A stretch of DNA of 41,439 nt from Thermoproteota archaeon (GCA_027491395.1 JAOZFI010000023.1:1-41439); one strand, 5' to 3'; positions 15,241 through 23,591 are shown, counted from the first letter of the stretch. The notes: generated by a model not told the origin, from the letters alone. Program-made: numbers and translations.

Positions 15241-15678
15241 ATGTCCCCTGCATGGAAACCTAAGAGGAAGGTCCCCCTCCGAGTCGAGGACATAATGAGT
15301 AAACCTCCGATCACACTCCCAGTTACCGCGACAGTTGATGATGCCATCAAGACCATGTGGGAGAACCAAGTTGGGAGTGTACTCATAGTGGATGAGGATG
15401 GTAAGCTCGTTGGAATCGTCACTCAGAGGGATATATTGTATACGGGATATAGGGGCCTTTGCGGTAAGGGGATACCGGTCAGGGATGTGATGACCGAGAA
15501 CCCGATCACCATCAAGCCTGAGGAGCCCGTTGAAGAGGCCACTAGGAAGATGAAGGATGCCGACATATCGCACCTACCCGTGGTGGATGAGGAGGGCAAG
15601 CCCGTCGGCGTCCTCTCGATGAGGGACGTCATGGACGCCTCGATGCTGTTGCTTAGGGTCCTGCTAGGAGCCGAGTGA
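15241..15678 (+). CDS. CBS-domain pair protein
   Basis: A 145-residue stand-alone Bateman module: two CBS domains (about residues 15-70 and 80-140). Each has the hallmark run: VEDIMSKPPITLPVTATVDD with LVGIVTQRDI, and VRDVMTENPITIKPEEPVEE with PVGVLSMRDVMD. Such modules bind adenosyl ligands (AMP, ATP, SAM) or NAD(P)H and regulate partner proteins. It overlaps the following polyferredoxin gene by 4 bp if that gene begins at GTG 15675, which suggests the redox protein as the regulated partner. A T6 run just after its stop (15695-15700) could also terminate some transcripts. Confidence 0.9.
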   Translation: MSPAWKPKRKVPLRVEDIMSKPPITLPVTATVDDAIKTMWENQVGSVLIVDEDGKLVGIVTQRDILYTGYRGLCGKGIPVRDVMTENPITIKPEEPVEEATRKMKDADISHLPVVDEEGKPVGVLSMRDVMDASMLLLRVLLGAE

Positions 15679-16988
15679 TCGGCGCCCCTCTACCTTTTTT
15701 GGATGTTAGATCTCGATGGAGGGTGCTCCTTTTGTCTAAGGAGGTCGAGTTGATAGAGGTACATGAGGAGCCCGATGAGGAATCTTTAGCCCTAGAAATT
15801 GCTCAGAAGTTAGACGAAGGAACCTCCGTGGTGCTGAAGGGTCCTCCCGAGAGGGTCAAGGTAATTATAGAGCTGATCAGGAGGTATGGAGCCAACTGGC
15901 TCCGAGTGGTTTACTCGCCACCGTGGGAGGATCCAGCAAAGTACGTGGAGTACGCCAGGTACTTGAGATCAGAAGCTCCGTACAGGTTGCTGGGTGAGAA
16001 GCCCCTCAAGAGGAGGATACTCATCAGGAGAATGGCCAAGGCCTCCTTCGACTACATGGATGCTCCCCTCGTAGATAGCAGATGCGCGAGTCTCGACCAC
16101 TGCTACCTATGCATCGACAGCTGCCCTGAGAATGCCATAATTAGGGAGAAACCGGTCAAAATAGACCTGAGTAGGTGCACGGAGTGCGGAGCGTGCGTAA
16201 ATGCCTGCCCCGTCGGCTATCTGACACCCCCTAGTTTCACGCTCATCGGTTTCAGGAGGTTCGCGAGGGAGTCCGATATCATTCACGCAGTTCCCCTATC
16301 GAAGCTTGAGGAAGTGGGGGATGGGAGCATCATTAGATCCCAAGAGGGATCCTTCCCGCTCGTTGCCGTACTGCTCTCCAAGGTGATGGGGGTTGAATTC
16401 AGGGGCGTCGGGCTTGACCTCTTGGATCCGTACTTGAAGGAGCTCAGTAATCTGCCAAGAGGAGAGAGGAGGTCCGTTCGAATAGAGAGGTTCAACGAGC
16501 ATGCATCGCTGGAAGCAACCCTGATTGCATCCGAGCTGGAGGACAGGGATGAATGGATTAACTTGAAGCACCTAAACTTCTTCAGAGTGTCGGTTTCCTC
16601 CGACGAATGCACGCTTTGCGGCGTCTGTCCAAAGGTGTGTCCGACGAAGGCCCTCAGAATCACTAGGGAGGGGGATACACTGAAGCTCGAGTTCTCCCAT
16701 CAGCTGTGCATAGGATGCGGAGCATGTGAGGAATCCTGCCCAGAGAGCGCCATAGAGCTGAGCAGGGAGATAAATCCGCACCTGCTCATCACCGGAAATT
16801 TCGTGGAGGAGGTCGAGGACGAGATAGCTAGGTGCAGGGGATGCGGCGCCCCACTTGATGGGACGGTAAAGATGATCCAAAAGCTCGAGCAGAGGATAAG
16901 AGAGAAGGGTGACGAGAGATACGCGGAACTCGTGTGGTACTGTCCCACCTGTAAGGAGAAGAAGATGTTCGAGGAGCTACTTGGGTAG
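15675..16988 (+). CDS. Four-cluster ferredoxin-domain protein with zinc-ribbon-like tail
   Basis: The 437-residue protein has an N-terminal about 130-residue domain of unknown fold, then two groups of paired [4Fe-4S] sites: Cys137/143/146/150 with Cys168/171/174/178, and Cys312/315/318/322 with Cys345/348/351/355. A Cys387-x2-Cys390 and Cys423-x2-Cys426 pair near the end looks like a zinc ribbon. A 130-residue insert separates the two ferredoxin pairs. It should carry electrons between soluble redox partners; no catalytic domain is recognised. The start is uncertain: GTG 15675 overlaps the CBS stop, TTG 15699 is possible, and TTG 15732 has a strong GGAGGGTG site seven bases upstream. Confidence 0.82.
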   Translation: MIGAPLPFLDVRSRWRVLLLSKEVELIEVHEEPDEESLALEIAQKLDEGTSVVLKGPPERVKVIIELIRRYGANWLRVVYSPPWEDPAKYVEYARYLRSEAPYRLLGEKPLKRRILIRRMAKASFDYMDAPLVDSRCASLDHCYLCIDSCPENAIIREKPVKIDLSRCTECGACVNACPVGYLTPPSFTLIGFRRFARESDIIHAVPLSKLEEVGDGSIIRSQEGSFPLVAVLLSKVMGVEFRGVGLDLLDPYLKELSNLPRGERRSVRIERFNEHASLEATLIASELEDRDEWINLKHLNFFRVSVSSDECTLCGVCPKVCPTKALRITREGDTLKLEFSHQLCIGCGACEESCPESAIELSREINPHLLITGNFVEEVEDEIARCRGCGAPLDGTVKMIQKLEQRIREKGDERYAELVWYCPTCKEKKMFEELLG

Positions 16989-16999
16989 GCTAGTCCGGT

Positions 17000-18085
17000 T
17001 TAATTCAGGAGCCTACCCTTCCACTCTATTTCAGCGCCTAGGGATGCTCTCACCATGGCCGCGGACAGCAAGATGAGACCGACAGGCGCCAGAGTGAGGG
17101 ACAATGGACTTGTATCCACTTCCTTTAAAGAGATGCTCGCATATCCAAAGATGGATCCCAAGTAGATAATCGAAATTATCGGATTCGTGTAACCCAAAAT
17201 CGCTGTTATTGGGACCAGATAGGAGGCTAGCGACACGTAAATGAGTATTGAAGCCACCAAAAGAGCTGATAACGGCCTTGGCGCCCTAGCGGTCAGTATC
17301 CTCGTGAGAGTGAGCAGGCCCTCGTGCCAGGAGGAGATCCAAGAGCTTTCCGCTATTTCACCCGTGAAAAAAGCTATCCTCATTCCCTTCTCCACAGCCT
17401 CCCTACCCAGTTCCGCGTCCTCCACTGGACTGTCCTTAACGGACTCGTGAGTCCCCACGATCTCGTAGGATTGCCTCTTCCACCACATGAAGGCACCGGC
17501 AAGCCAGCCTTTCCCATAAGTCATGTTCCAGTAAGGGTAAGTGAGCCTGAGCAGCGAGGTGAAGGCCATCTCTATGGAGCCGCAGGCCAGTGAGTCGCAC
17601 TTTATCTTTGGAACCTGAGACAGTGCGTCGTACTCATTGAGCAAACTGCATATCCCCTTCAATCTCTCCTTGACGATAACATCCGCGTCCATGAAGAGAA
17701 GGATGTCGCCGCGGGAGTGCAGATAACCCTGATAACACGCCCAGGGCTTCCCATTCCACCCGTCAGGCTTCTCTAGAACCTTTATCAGGACGCACCTCTC
17801 GTCGCAGTGGTCCACTGCCTCGGAGAAGGTGTTATCCGAGCTGGCATCGTCCACCACCAGAACCTCGTCGTCCGGGCCCAACTTATCCAAGATTGAGGTC
17901 AATGCCTTTCCTATCCTCCCCTCCTCGTTCCTCACAGGAATTATAACAGAGATCTTGCTGCAGTAAGAGGTCTCATCTGGTCTCGGTAATCTTCTGAAGC
18001 CTCTCAAGTTTTCTATGATATTGTAGAGCATGTAAGCTGATATAATTGCGATGCTGAGATTCAGGAGGAGAGATGCTGCTTCCAT
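17000..18085 (-). CDS. Membrane glycosyltransferase, family 2
   Basis: This 361-residue GT-A fold enzyme is framed by membrane segments. An N-terminal helix (about 5-23) is followed by the catalytic domain: SVIIPVRNEEGRIGKAL, VLVVDDASSDNT (Asp79/Asp80), LLFMDADV (Asp133 and Asp135, the DxD-type metal site) and SPVEDAELGREAVEKG (catalytic ED). Three or so hydrophobic helices end the protein. Enzymes of this layout transfer a sugar from a nucleotide donor to a lipid or carotenoid acceptor at the membrane. It is convergent with the ferredoxin gene and divergent from the aldolase-family gene. The acceptor is unknown. Confidence 0.85.
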   Translation of the reverse strand: MEAASLLLNLSIAIISAYMLYNIIENLRGFRRLPRPDETSYCSKISVIIPVRNEEGRIGKALTSILDKLGPDDEVLVVDDASSDNTFSEAVDHCDERCVLIKVLEKPDGWNGKPWACYQGYLHSRGDILLFMDADVIVKERLKGICSLLNEYDALSQVPKIKCDSLACGSIEMAFTSLLRLTYPYWNMTYGKGWLAGAFMWWKRQSYEIVGTHESVKDSPVEDAELGREAVEKGMRIAFFTGEIAESSWISSWHEGLLTLTRILTARAPRPLSALLVASILIYVSLASYLVPITAILGYTNPIISIIYLGSIFGYASISLKEVDTSPLSLTLAPVGLILLSAAMVRASLGAEIEWKGRLLN

Positions 18086-18110
18086 ATCTACAGCTTCTGC
18101 TGCAGGGACC

Positions 18111-18118
18111 CTTATAAT
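18111..18118 (+). promoter_or_regulatory. TATA box of the shikimate genes
   Basis: CTTATAAT is about 32 bp upstream of ATG 18147, predicting a leader of only a few bases for the ADH synthase gene. It lies in the 61-bp divergent gap with the glycosyltransferase. Confidence 0.55.
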
Positions 18119-18146
18119 TCATCTCCCAGTCCTGTGATCGATCGCC

Positions 18147-18926
18147 ATGTGGGGCAAGGAAGTGAGGTTATATAGGATAATGAGGGATGGCAAGATCCTC
18201 TGTGTTCCAATGGATCATGGTTTGACCGATGGACCCATAAGAGGCATAGAGAATGTGGAGAAGGCTGTGGAGAGGGTTTCCTCTGGTGGGGCCACGTGCG
18301 TCGTCCTCCATAAGGGGATGATAAAGGCCCTGAGGAGGGCCCACCTACCAGTGCTGATGCACCTCTCAGCCAGCACATCCCTCGGTCCCGAGCCCAACAG
18401 GAAGGTCAGAGTGGGGGATGTCGTAGAAGCGGTCAGGCTCGGTGCTGACGGTGTTAGCGTTCACGTGAACGTTGGAGGGGAGCCTAGTGAACCGGACATG
18501 CTCATCAAGCTGGGGGAAGTGGCGTCAGAGGCGGACGAGCTAGGCATGCCCCTGCTCGCGATGATGTATGCTAGGGGCCCCAATGTCAAAAATAAGTACG
18601 ATCCGAATCACATCGCCCATGTGGCTAGGGTTGGGGCCGAGTTAGGCGCCGACATCGTAAAGGTTCCCTACACCGGAGATCCTGACACATTCAAGATCGT
18701 CACGGAGGGGGTTAACGTTCCGGTCATAATAGCTGGCGGGCCTAAGATGAAGGACGACTTGGATGTGCTGAAAATGGTAGCCGGCGCCATGGAGGCGGGA
18801 GCCGCTGGCGTAGCCTTCGGGAGGAACGTGTTCCAGCACGAGAATCCGGAGAAGATGGTGAGGGCCATAGCATCAATAATCTTCGAGGGATACGATCCCG
18901 AGGAGGCAGCGGTGCACCTGAAATGA
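18147..18926 (+). CDS. 2-amino-3,7-dideoxy-D-threo-hept-6-ulosonate synthase (ADH synthase)
   Basis: A class I aldolase-fold enzyme of 259 residues. CVPMDHGLTDGP (Asp23), MMYARGP (Tyr141) and ADIVKVPYTGD (Schiff-base Lys172) match the catalytic residues of the methanogen ADH synthase and the related archaeal fructose-bisphosphate aldolases. The phosphate-binding GG and FGRNVFQ segments are present. It overlaps aroD by 4 bp, which favours the first step of the alternative archaeal route to 3-dehydroquinate (ADH synthase plus dehydroquinate synthase II) over a glycolytic aldolase. The partner dehydroquinate synthase II gene is not in the window. Confidence 0.82.
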   Translation: MWGKEVRLYRIMRDGKILCVPMDHGLTDGPIRGIENVEKAVERVSSGGATCVVLHKGMIKALRRAHLPVLMHLSASTSLGPEPNRKVRVGDVVEAVRLGADGVSVHVNVGGEPSEPDMLIKLGEVASEADELGMPLLAMMYARGPNVKNKYDPNHIAHVARVGAELGADIVKVPYTGDPDTFKIVTEGVNVPVIIAGGPKMKDDLDVLKMVAGAMEAGAAGVAFGRNVFQHENPEKMVRAIASIIFEGYDPEEAAVHLK

Positions 18927-19561
18927 TGATCGTCACCTCCGTCGGTGGAAGCCCGGAGGAGGCTAGGAAGGAAGCTAAGCAGGCCCTGTTGATGGGAAGC
19001 GATATCGTAGAACTCAGGATGGACCTAATCTGGGATTCCCCTCCAGATCTCGAGAGAGCTAGGGATCTGATAGGGGGGATGGAGGGGAGAACTCTGCTCA
19101 CGTGGAGGACTGAGAAGCATGGGGGAAGGGGATCTGAGCCCTCCCCCCAGTACCTAGAGTCCCTAGCGAGGATCTCGAGGTTAGTGGATGTGGAGTTCGA
19201 GCTCGCTATGAGAGGCCTTAGGATAGCTAACGCCCTCTACTCCTGGCACGACCCTAGTGGTACGCCGGACATGGATGTCCTGTTGCGGGTATCCAATCAG
19301 CTTCTCGGTGCTGGCGGGCTGGCCAAAGTGGTTACATTAGCGAGGGACGAGCTCGAGGCGTACCGCGTCCTGAACCTCTACAAGAGGGTGGATCACCGGG
19401 GAAGGCTGGTTGCCTTCTCCATGGGTGAGAGGGCCTCGTTCAGTAGGAGAATGGCTGCTCTCCTAGGATCACCTCTTATTTACTCCTTCTTGGGGGAAGC
19501 AGTTGCACCCGGTCAGCTTACCTTGAGAGAGGCTCTCCTTATCAAGAAATTACTTTCTTGA
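18923..19561 (+). CDS. aroD: Type I 3-dehydroquinate dehydratase
   Basis: It removes water from 3-dehydroquinate to give 3-dehydroshikimate through a Schiff base. The 212-residue length fits archaeal AroD. VELRMDL (Glu30, Arg32), YSWHD (catalytic His109), AKVVTLARDE (Schiff-base Lys135), VAFSMGE with SRR (about 164-176) and VAPGQL near the end are all in place. ATG 18923 overlaps the ADH synthase stop (ATGA). Its last 20 bases overlap the convergent unknown gene that ends at 19542. Confidence 0.92.
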   Translation: MMIVTSVGGSPEEARKEAKQALLMGSDIVELRMDLIWDSPPDLERARDLIGGMEGRTLLTWRTEKHGGRGSEPSPQYLESLARISRLVDVEFELAMRGLRIANALYSWHDPSGTPDMDVLLRVSNQLLGAGGLAKVVTLARDELEAYRVLNLYKRVDHRGRLVAFSMGERASFSRRMAALLGSPLIYSFLGEAVAPGQLTLREALLIKKLLS

Positions 19562-20147
19562 GGAGGCCAGGCCTGTCCCTCAACTTATCCACGATCTTGG
19601 AGGGATTCACCTTTCGTAGCTCCTTCAGCGCCATTACCAAGTATTTATCGACGACATCCGATTTACTGAGCACCTTTCCCAAGGACAGCTCTATGTCTTC
19701 CGGCACATACCTGGCGTACCACGCCCAGCTCAATAGGAAGAGATCTCGCCGCTCTAGGGAATCTAAGTAGGATGTGCTCCACAGCCCCAGCACGGGATAA
19801 ACCCATCTCGCTAGAATCATCCTGCCCCCGCAGTCAAGTCCTTTCAGCGATGAGAACACTTCCTCCGGGCAGATCATGGCCAACCTACTCAATACAACAG
19901 CTAGAACCGTTCTAACCTCGTCGTCCAATTCACACCAACATCCCTTCATCGGACTGATGTCCTCTGCGCGGGCTCTCCTACCCATAGCGTCCCCAAGCGA
20001 TATTAGCACGTATCTTGGGACGACCCCTCTCGTGGGAGTCTTACAATCCTCTGTCAACGCATTGAGTAGGTTCCTGAAAGAATCGCATCCCATCCTAATG
20101 GATTTGAGGAGCTCTTCGGCGACCTGCTCCGGATCAGGACAGGGCAT
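19542..20147 (-). CDS. Unknown protein, last gene of uppS operon
   Basis: A 201-residue, mostly helical soluble protein that I do not recognise. It has several cysteines for an archaeal cytoplasmic protein (for example GCWCELDD and KGLDCGGR) and Leu/Arg-rich helices such as VRTVLAVVLSRLAM and VVDKYLVMALKELR, which could be HEAT-like. It begins with ATG 20147, overlapping the upstream UROD-like gene by 14 bp, and its end overlaps aroD on the other strand by 20 bp. The overlaps indicate translation from the uppS operon mRNA. Confidence 0.72.
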   Translation of the reverse strand: MPCPDPEQVAEELLKSIRMGCDSFRNLLNALTEDCKTPTRGVVPRYVLISLGDAMGRRARAEDISPMKGCWCELDDEVRTVLAVVLSRLAMICPEEVFSSLKGLDCGGRMILARWVYPVLGLWSTSYLDSLERRDLFLLSWAWYARYVPEDIELSLGKVLSKSDVVDKYLVMALKELRKVNPSKIVDKLRDRPGLLKKVIS

Positions 20148-20859
20148 CCCTGATCATCCCCACTAACTTCCTCACATTCAATCCGCTCAGGGGTGGATGG
20201 AAGTTAGAGAGCATTATATCTCCTACATCCAATTTGAGGAGTTCCTTTGCTGCCCTAACGATTAATTCCTCGCTGCCTAGCTCGAAAGCTATACCCGTGG
20301 CGATCGTGCTACCTATTTTCGATCTGATCCTAGCTGCTGCTCTTAACCAGCTCATATAGTCCGTGAGGTCGCCCCTAGGATGTATGTCGAGCGGATGTAT
20401 GAGGTCCCATATTCTCCCAATCTCTCTGAAGTAGGGTCCGTAGTCTCCGTCAGCGTGCAAGAAGGCTGCAGCGCCAGCGGACCTTATCTCCTCAGCCAGG
20501 AACTCGTGAGAGCCCAAGTAAACTTCCTCAATGTACCACCTAGGCAGGAGAGGCCCCTCATAGGAGGCGCAGTCATCTGCCACCAGCACGAAATCTGGAA
20601 CGGGATTTAAGGATCTGATGAAGCTTAAGATGCTATCTAGGGCCTCTTCGTGGATTCTCTTGAGTGTATCCCTCTCCCACACCGATAGCCTAGCTAGAGT
20701 CCTCAGTCCCATCTTCCTCAGGAGGAGTTCTGTGGGACCGGTTACGGAGACGCCCCACCTCTTTTCGGTGAGGGGGCCCTTGGATAGAACGTAATCCCCC
20801 AGCTTTCCAAGACTTTCATCCACTCCCACTAGGAAGATCTCGGGGGGATCACCCGCCAT
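20134..20859 (-). CDS. Uroporphyrinogen decarboxylase-fold protein, short
   Basis: This 241-residue protein resembles the C-terminal two-thirds of the UROD/cobalamin methyltransferase family. FVLVADDCASYEGPLLPRWY (Asp95, Asp96), FLAEEIRSAGAAAFLHADGD (His135) and IHPLDIHPRGDLTDY keep the family order of acidic strand, helix, His strand and product-pocket loop. Family members are usually about 340 residues, so the N-terminal part of the barrel is reduced. Haem synthesis is unlikely here, as no hem genes are adjacent. A methyl-transfer or decarboxylation role on another molecule is possible. It overlaps both neighbours (11 and 14 bp) and is co-transcribed with uppS. Confidence 0.65.
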   Translation of the reverse strand: MAGDPPEIFLVGVDESLGKLGDYVLSKGPLTEKRWGVSVTGPTELLLRKMGLRTLARLSVWERDTLKRIHEEALDSILSFIRSLNPVPDFVLVADDCASYEGPLLPRWYIEEVYLGSHEFLAEEIRSAGAAAFLHADGDYGPYFREIGRIWDLIHPLDIHPRGDLTDYMSWLRAAARIRSKIGSTIATGIAFELGSEELIVRAAKELLKLDVGDIMLSNFHPPLSGLNVRKLVGMIRDALS

Positions 20860-21739
20860 ACCTCATCAGCTGCCTCCTCAGGTTCTTGGCCTCCCTCATC
20901 AGGATCTCTATCTGCCAAGGATCGAAGACCGGTTGCTCTAGGAGGAACATTATGTCCTCCAAGATCGATCTGAGGTAATTCAAATCTGGTTGGATCCTCT
21001 CCCTCAGACCTGAAACATCTATGCCCGGGGGGTAATCCCTGAGCAGCCTGCAGAAGGTGATTTCATCCATCACCGATCCCAGCTCGACCACCTTTCCATG
21101 CCTAAGCAGACCTATATCCATGCCATATGCGACAAGAGCTCCTCTGCTGTCCCTGCTCCCGAGCAAAGCGGGAGCGAGGAATATCGAATCCACGCCAAGG
21201 GAGTTGGCCTCGTCCCCCAAGATGTTCACATCATCCCTACTCAGGGGCCCCAGAAAAAGGATGACCCTCAACCTTCCTCCTTTCTCCCTGATACTGGATT
21301 CTAAGTCCTCCACTCTCTCCTTGCTGATAGGAGTGGCCACTATTGCGACGACGTCGGAGAGGTCCCTGAGATCGTCTAAAAGTGGTATATCCAGTCCCAT
21401 CTTTCTTACCAGGTTCTCAGCAGCCACTATCCTGCCGAACCTCTGGAGGGTGAATCTGCTCACTATCCTTTTGAGGAGGGAAGAGTTCTCCGAAAGGAGG
21501 ATCTCGAGCGATTCTCCCGCTATGTGCGGATGGGATACGTACCTCAGGATGTGAGGAGTCTCCAATAGGTACACGTTGAAGTCAGGAATCATCACTTTCA
21601 TGAGCCTAGTGAGTCGCCCATCCAGCCCCTCAACCTTCACCTGATGGGTTAGATCCGTTCTTATGCCATACTCATCCCTGAGCACGTTCAAGTCCAGTAT
21701 AGCGCCCCCTATATCTATCTTGGGTTCTCTATCCTCCAA
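20849..21739 (-). CDS. Unknown conserved-looking protein in uppS operon
   Basis: A 296-residue protein without a family I can name. It reads as an alpha/beta fold: LSDVVAIVATPISKERVEDL, a GGRLRVILFLGPLSRDDVNI strand-turn and SIFLAPALLGSRDSRGALV look like Rossmann-type strands, followed by a helical C-terminal third (about 230-296). The N-terminal quarter is rich in beta strands. No nucleotide-binding glycine motif or catalytic signature is evident. ATG 21739 lies inside the 3' end of uppS (11-bp overlap), and its end overlaps the UROD-like gene by 11 bp, so the three products are probably made together. Confidence 0.75.
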   Translation of the reverse strand: MEDREPKIDIGGAILDLNVLRDEYGIRTDLTHQVKVEGLDGRLTRLMKVMIPDFNVYLLETPHILRYVSHPHIAGESLEILLSENSSLLKRIVSRFTLQRFGRIVAAENLVRKMGLDIPLLDDLRDLSDVVAIVATPISKERVEDLESSIREKGGRLRVILFLGPLSRDDVNILGDEANSLGVDSIFLAPALLGSRDSRGALVAYGMDIGLLRHGKVVELGSVMDEITFCRLLRDYPPGIDVSGLRERIQPDLNYLRSILEDIMFLLEQPVFDPWQIEILMREAKNLRRQLMRYGG

Positions 21740-22529
21740 ATCTCCTCTTCCTCCTTTGATAGTCTCTTATTGCCCTTAAGATATCTATCTTCCTCAACTC
21801 CGGTAGATAGACCTCGCAGAAGTACAGCTCTGAATAGGCGGATTGCCACAATAGGAAGTTGCTCAGCCTCTCCTCTCCTGATGTCCTGATTATGAGGTCC
21901 GGGTCGGGAAGATCCGGGGCATAGAGGTGGGACCTTATGACATTCTCATCTATTTCCTCCGGTGCAAGCTTACCCTCCGCCACTTCTCTGGCTATCTTCC
22001 TGACGGCATCCACTATCTCCGCTCTACCACCGTAGGCCACCGCTAGATTCAGGGTCTTACTTCCGAAGTCATTGGTCATGGTCTCCAGCTCCTCAGCGAG
22101 TTCCCTGATGCGGTTGGGGAGAAGCTCCCTCTTTCCCACTATCCTGAATCTTACCCCATTCCTCCTCAATTTCTCTTTTCTCTCCATGAGATCCCTCAGC
22201 TTCTCCTCTATCACTTTGAAAACAGCCTCCACTTGTTCTTTGGGTCTAGAGAAGTTCTCGGTTGAGAAGGCGTAGAGTGTGACGTGGTCAACTCCCAGCT
22301 CAAGTAACCAGTCGAGTAATTCCTCAGTTCTGCTAGCCCCCATCCTGTAGGCGCTAAGGTAATCGAGTCCGAGTTTCTGAGCGAACCTCCTATTTCCATC
22401 AAGTATGAGGGCTACATGCTTGGGAATTTCCCCTTCCCTCACTTTCAACTCCAAGTATCTCTTGTAGAGGGGCATCTCCAGCAGGCTAGCCAATCTGTAG
22501 AGTAGGTCCAGTAGCCCCAATCGAGGCAC
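21729..22529 (-). CDS. uppS: cis-Prenyltransferase (polyprenyl diphosphate synthase)
   Basis: It condenses isopentenyl diphosphate in cis to make the long polyprenyl carrier used for glycan assembly. The 266-residue length fits. HVALILDGNRRFAQKLGL holds the catalytic Asp and phosphate-binding residues, DHVTLYAFSTENFSRPKEQV the substrate wall, AVAYGGRAEI the central strand, and DLIIRTSGEERLSNFLLWQS the Arg/Ser diphosphate site. The start GTG 22527-22529 follows a TATA-like TTTAAATTCC (22556-22565 on the minus strand). It leads a four-gene overlapping operon whose other members are not usual partners of uppS. The membrane glycosyltransferase at 17000-18085 could use its product. Confidence 0.93.
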   Translation of the reverse strand: MPRLGLLDLLYRLASLLEMPLYKRYLELKVREGEIPKHVALILDGNRRFAQKLGLDYLSAYRMGASRTEELLDWLLELGVDHVTLYAFSTENFSRPKEQVEAVFKVIEEKLRDLMERKEKLRRNGVRFRIVGKRELLPNRIRELAEELETMTNDFGSKTLNLAVAYGGRAEIVDAVRKIAREVAEGKLAPEEIDENVIRSHLYAPDLPDPDLIIRTSGEERLSNFLLWQSAYSELYFCEVYLPELRKIDILRAIRDYQRRKRRFGG

Positions 22530-22538
22530 CTTTCTCAG

Positions 22539-22565
22539 CTCTTTATTACTCTCTGGAATTTAAAC
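22539..22565. promoter_or_regulatory. Overlapping divergent promoters of uppS and Nudix genes
   Basis: The 48-bp divergent gap holds TTTAAATTCC on the minus strand (22556-22565), about 30 bp before the uppS GTG, and CTTTATTAC on the plus strand (about 22541-22549), about 30 bp before the Nudix ATG. The two elements lie side by side, so the promoters must share the space. Confidence 0.42.
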
Positions 22566-22577
22566 TATTGATGGCTC

Positions 22578-23102
22578 ATGAATTGCGATGCGGCGGTGGG
22601 GATACTCCTCGAGGACTGCAGGGTCCTGATGATTAGGAGGAAACCCGATCCTAGGGATCCGTTCTCATGGAATGTCAGCTTTCCGGGAGGGAGTGTAGAG
22701 CCAGGGGATGAGAGCTGCTTGGATACAGCCATTAGGGAGGTGAGGGAGGAAGTCAATCTCTCACTGGATCCCAATTCCCTGACGGCGAGGATGCCCGTTA
22801 TATCTCCTTTGAGCAGGAAGATGCGAGTCCTACCCTTCGTCTTCAGGGTGAGTCAGGTTAGTCCGAAGGTGGGGGAGGAAGTTGAGGGCTTCTTCTGGAT
22901 GGATCTAAGGGATATGAGAGAAGGTTTTGCGTTCATTCCAAGGAGGAATATTCTAGTCAGAGCTATCTCCTGCTGCGGTTACGTTGTCTGGGGTATGTCC
23001 TACAGACTTCTCAAACTCTTGGCAGCTGTGGTGAGGTGCGATGATCGTATTCAACAGTCACGAGGAGCTGATCAATTTAGACAAATTAATTACTTATCAT
23101 AA
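22578..23102 (+). CDS. Nudix hydrolase, CoA-pyrophosphatase-like
   Basis: The 174-residue protein carries a Nudix box of the CoA diphosphatase type. FPGGSVEPGDESCLDTAIRE continues into VREEVNL, with one more residue between Gly and Glu than in the MutT box, as in NudL/Nudt7 proteins. It probably splits CoA or a related dinucleoside-type diphosphate to limit its pool. The C-terminal quarter (about 130-174) has a hydrophobic segment and a polar tail. The start is ATG 22578; an in-frame TGA lies three codons upstream. The likely promoter of the next gene lies in its last codons. Confidence 0.82.
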   Translation: MNCDAAVGILLEDCRVLMIRRKPDPRDPFSWNVSFPGGSVEPGDESCLDTAIREVREEVNLSLDPNSLTARMPVISPLSRKMRVLPFVFRVSQVSPKVGEEVEGFFWMDLRDMREGFAFIPRRNILVRAISCCGYVVWGMSYRLLKLLAAVVRCDDRIQQSRGADQFRQINYLS

Positions 23103-23122
23103 CTCTATTCCCGGGGAGCCTG

Positions 23123-23533
23123 TTGCTGGATGAGATGGACCGTAAGATACTGGAGATGCTAATTAAGGATGCGAGGACTCCCTATACTGAAATTGCGAAG
23201 AAATTGAACGTTAGCGAGGCGACCATCAGGAAGAGAGTCAGCAAGCTGGTTAAGAGCGGTGTTATTAAGAGGTTCACAGTCGAGATTGGCGAATCTGGAA
23301 TGAAGGCAATAGTTCTCGTGAAGGTGAGGCCTGGACACAACATTCCTGAGATCGCTAAGACCATCTCCGATCTGGGAGATGTCGTCAAGGCATGTGAAGT
23401 GACTGGGGAGTATGATATAGTTGTGGAGATAGCCAGTCCCGACACTATAAGCCTCAATCAGACGATCGAGAGGATCAGGAGCATGAAGGGGGTCAGCGGG
23501 ACTCTTAGTATGGTAGTGCTCGCAGTTTGGTGA
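23123..23533 (+). CDS. Lrp/AsnC family transcriptional regulator
   Basis: A 136-residue regulator with an N-terminal HTH (DRKILEMLIKDARTPYTEIA, recognition helix VSEATIRKRVSKLV) and a C-terminal RAM/AsnC ligand-binding domain (VLVKVRPGHNIPEIA, then VTGEYDIVVEI). Family members respond to amino acids and form octamers or larger. The start is TTG 23123, with GGGGAGCC just upstream and a TATA-like CTTATCATAAC (about 23092-23102) in the end of the Nudix gene that would give a nearly leaderless transcript. Target genes are unknown; the amine island or the adjacent surface locus are possible but untested. Confidence 0.92.
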   Translation: MLDEMDRKILEMLIKDARTPYTEIAKKLNVSEATIRKRVSKLVKSGVIKRFTVEIGESGMKAIVLVKVRPGHNIPEIAKTISDLGDVVKACEVTGEYDIVVEIASPDTISLNQTIERIRSMKGVSGTLSMVVLAVW

Positions 23534-23591
23534 TACTTTTCCCTTTCAATTGACCTTGTTATCCTCCTTTACGAGATAGCCCCCTTCCAGT

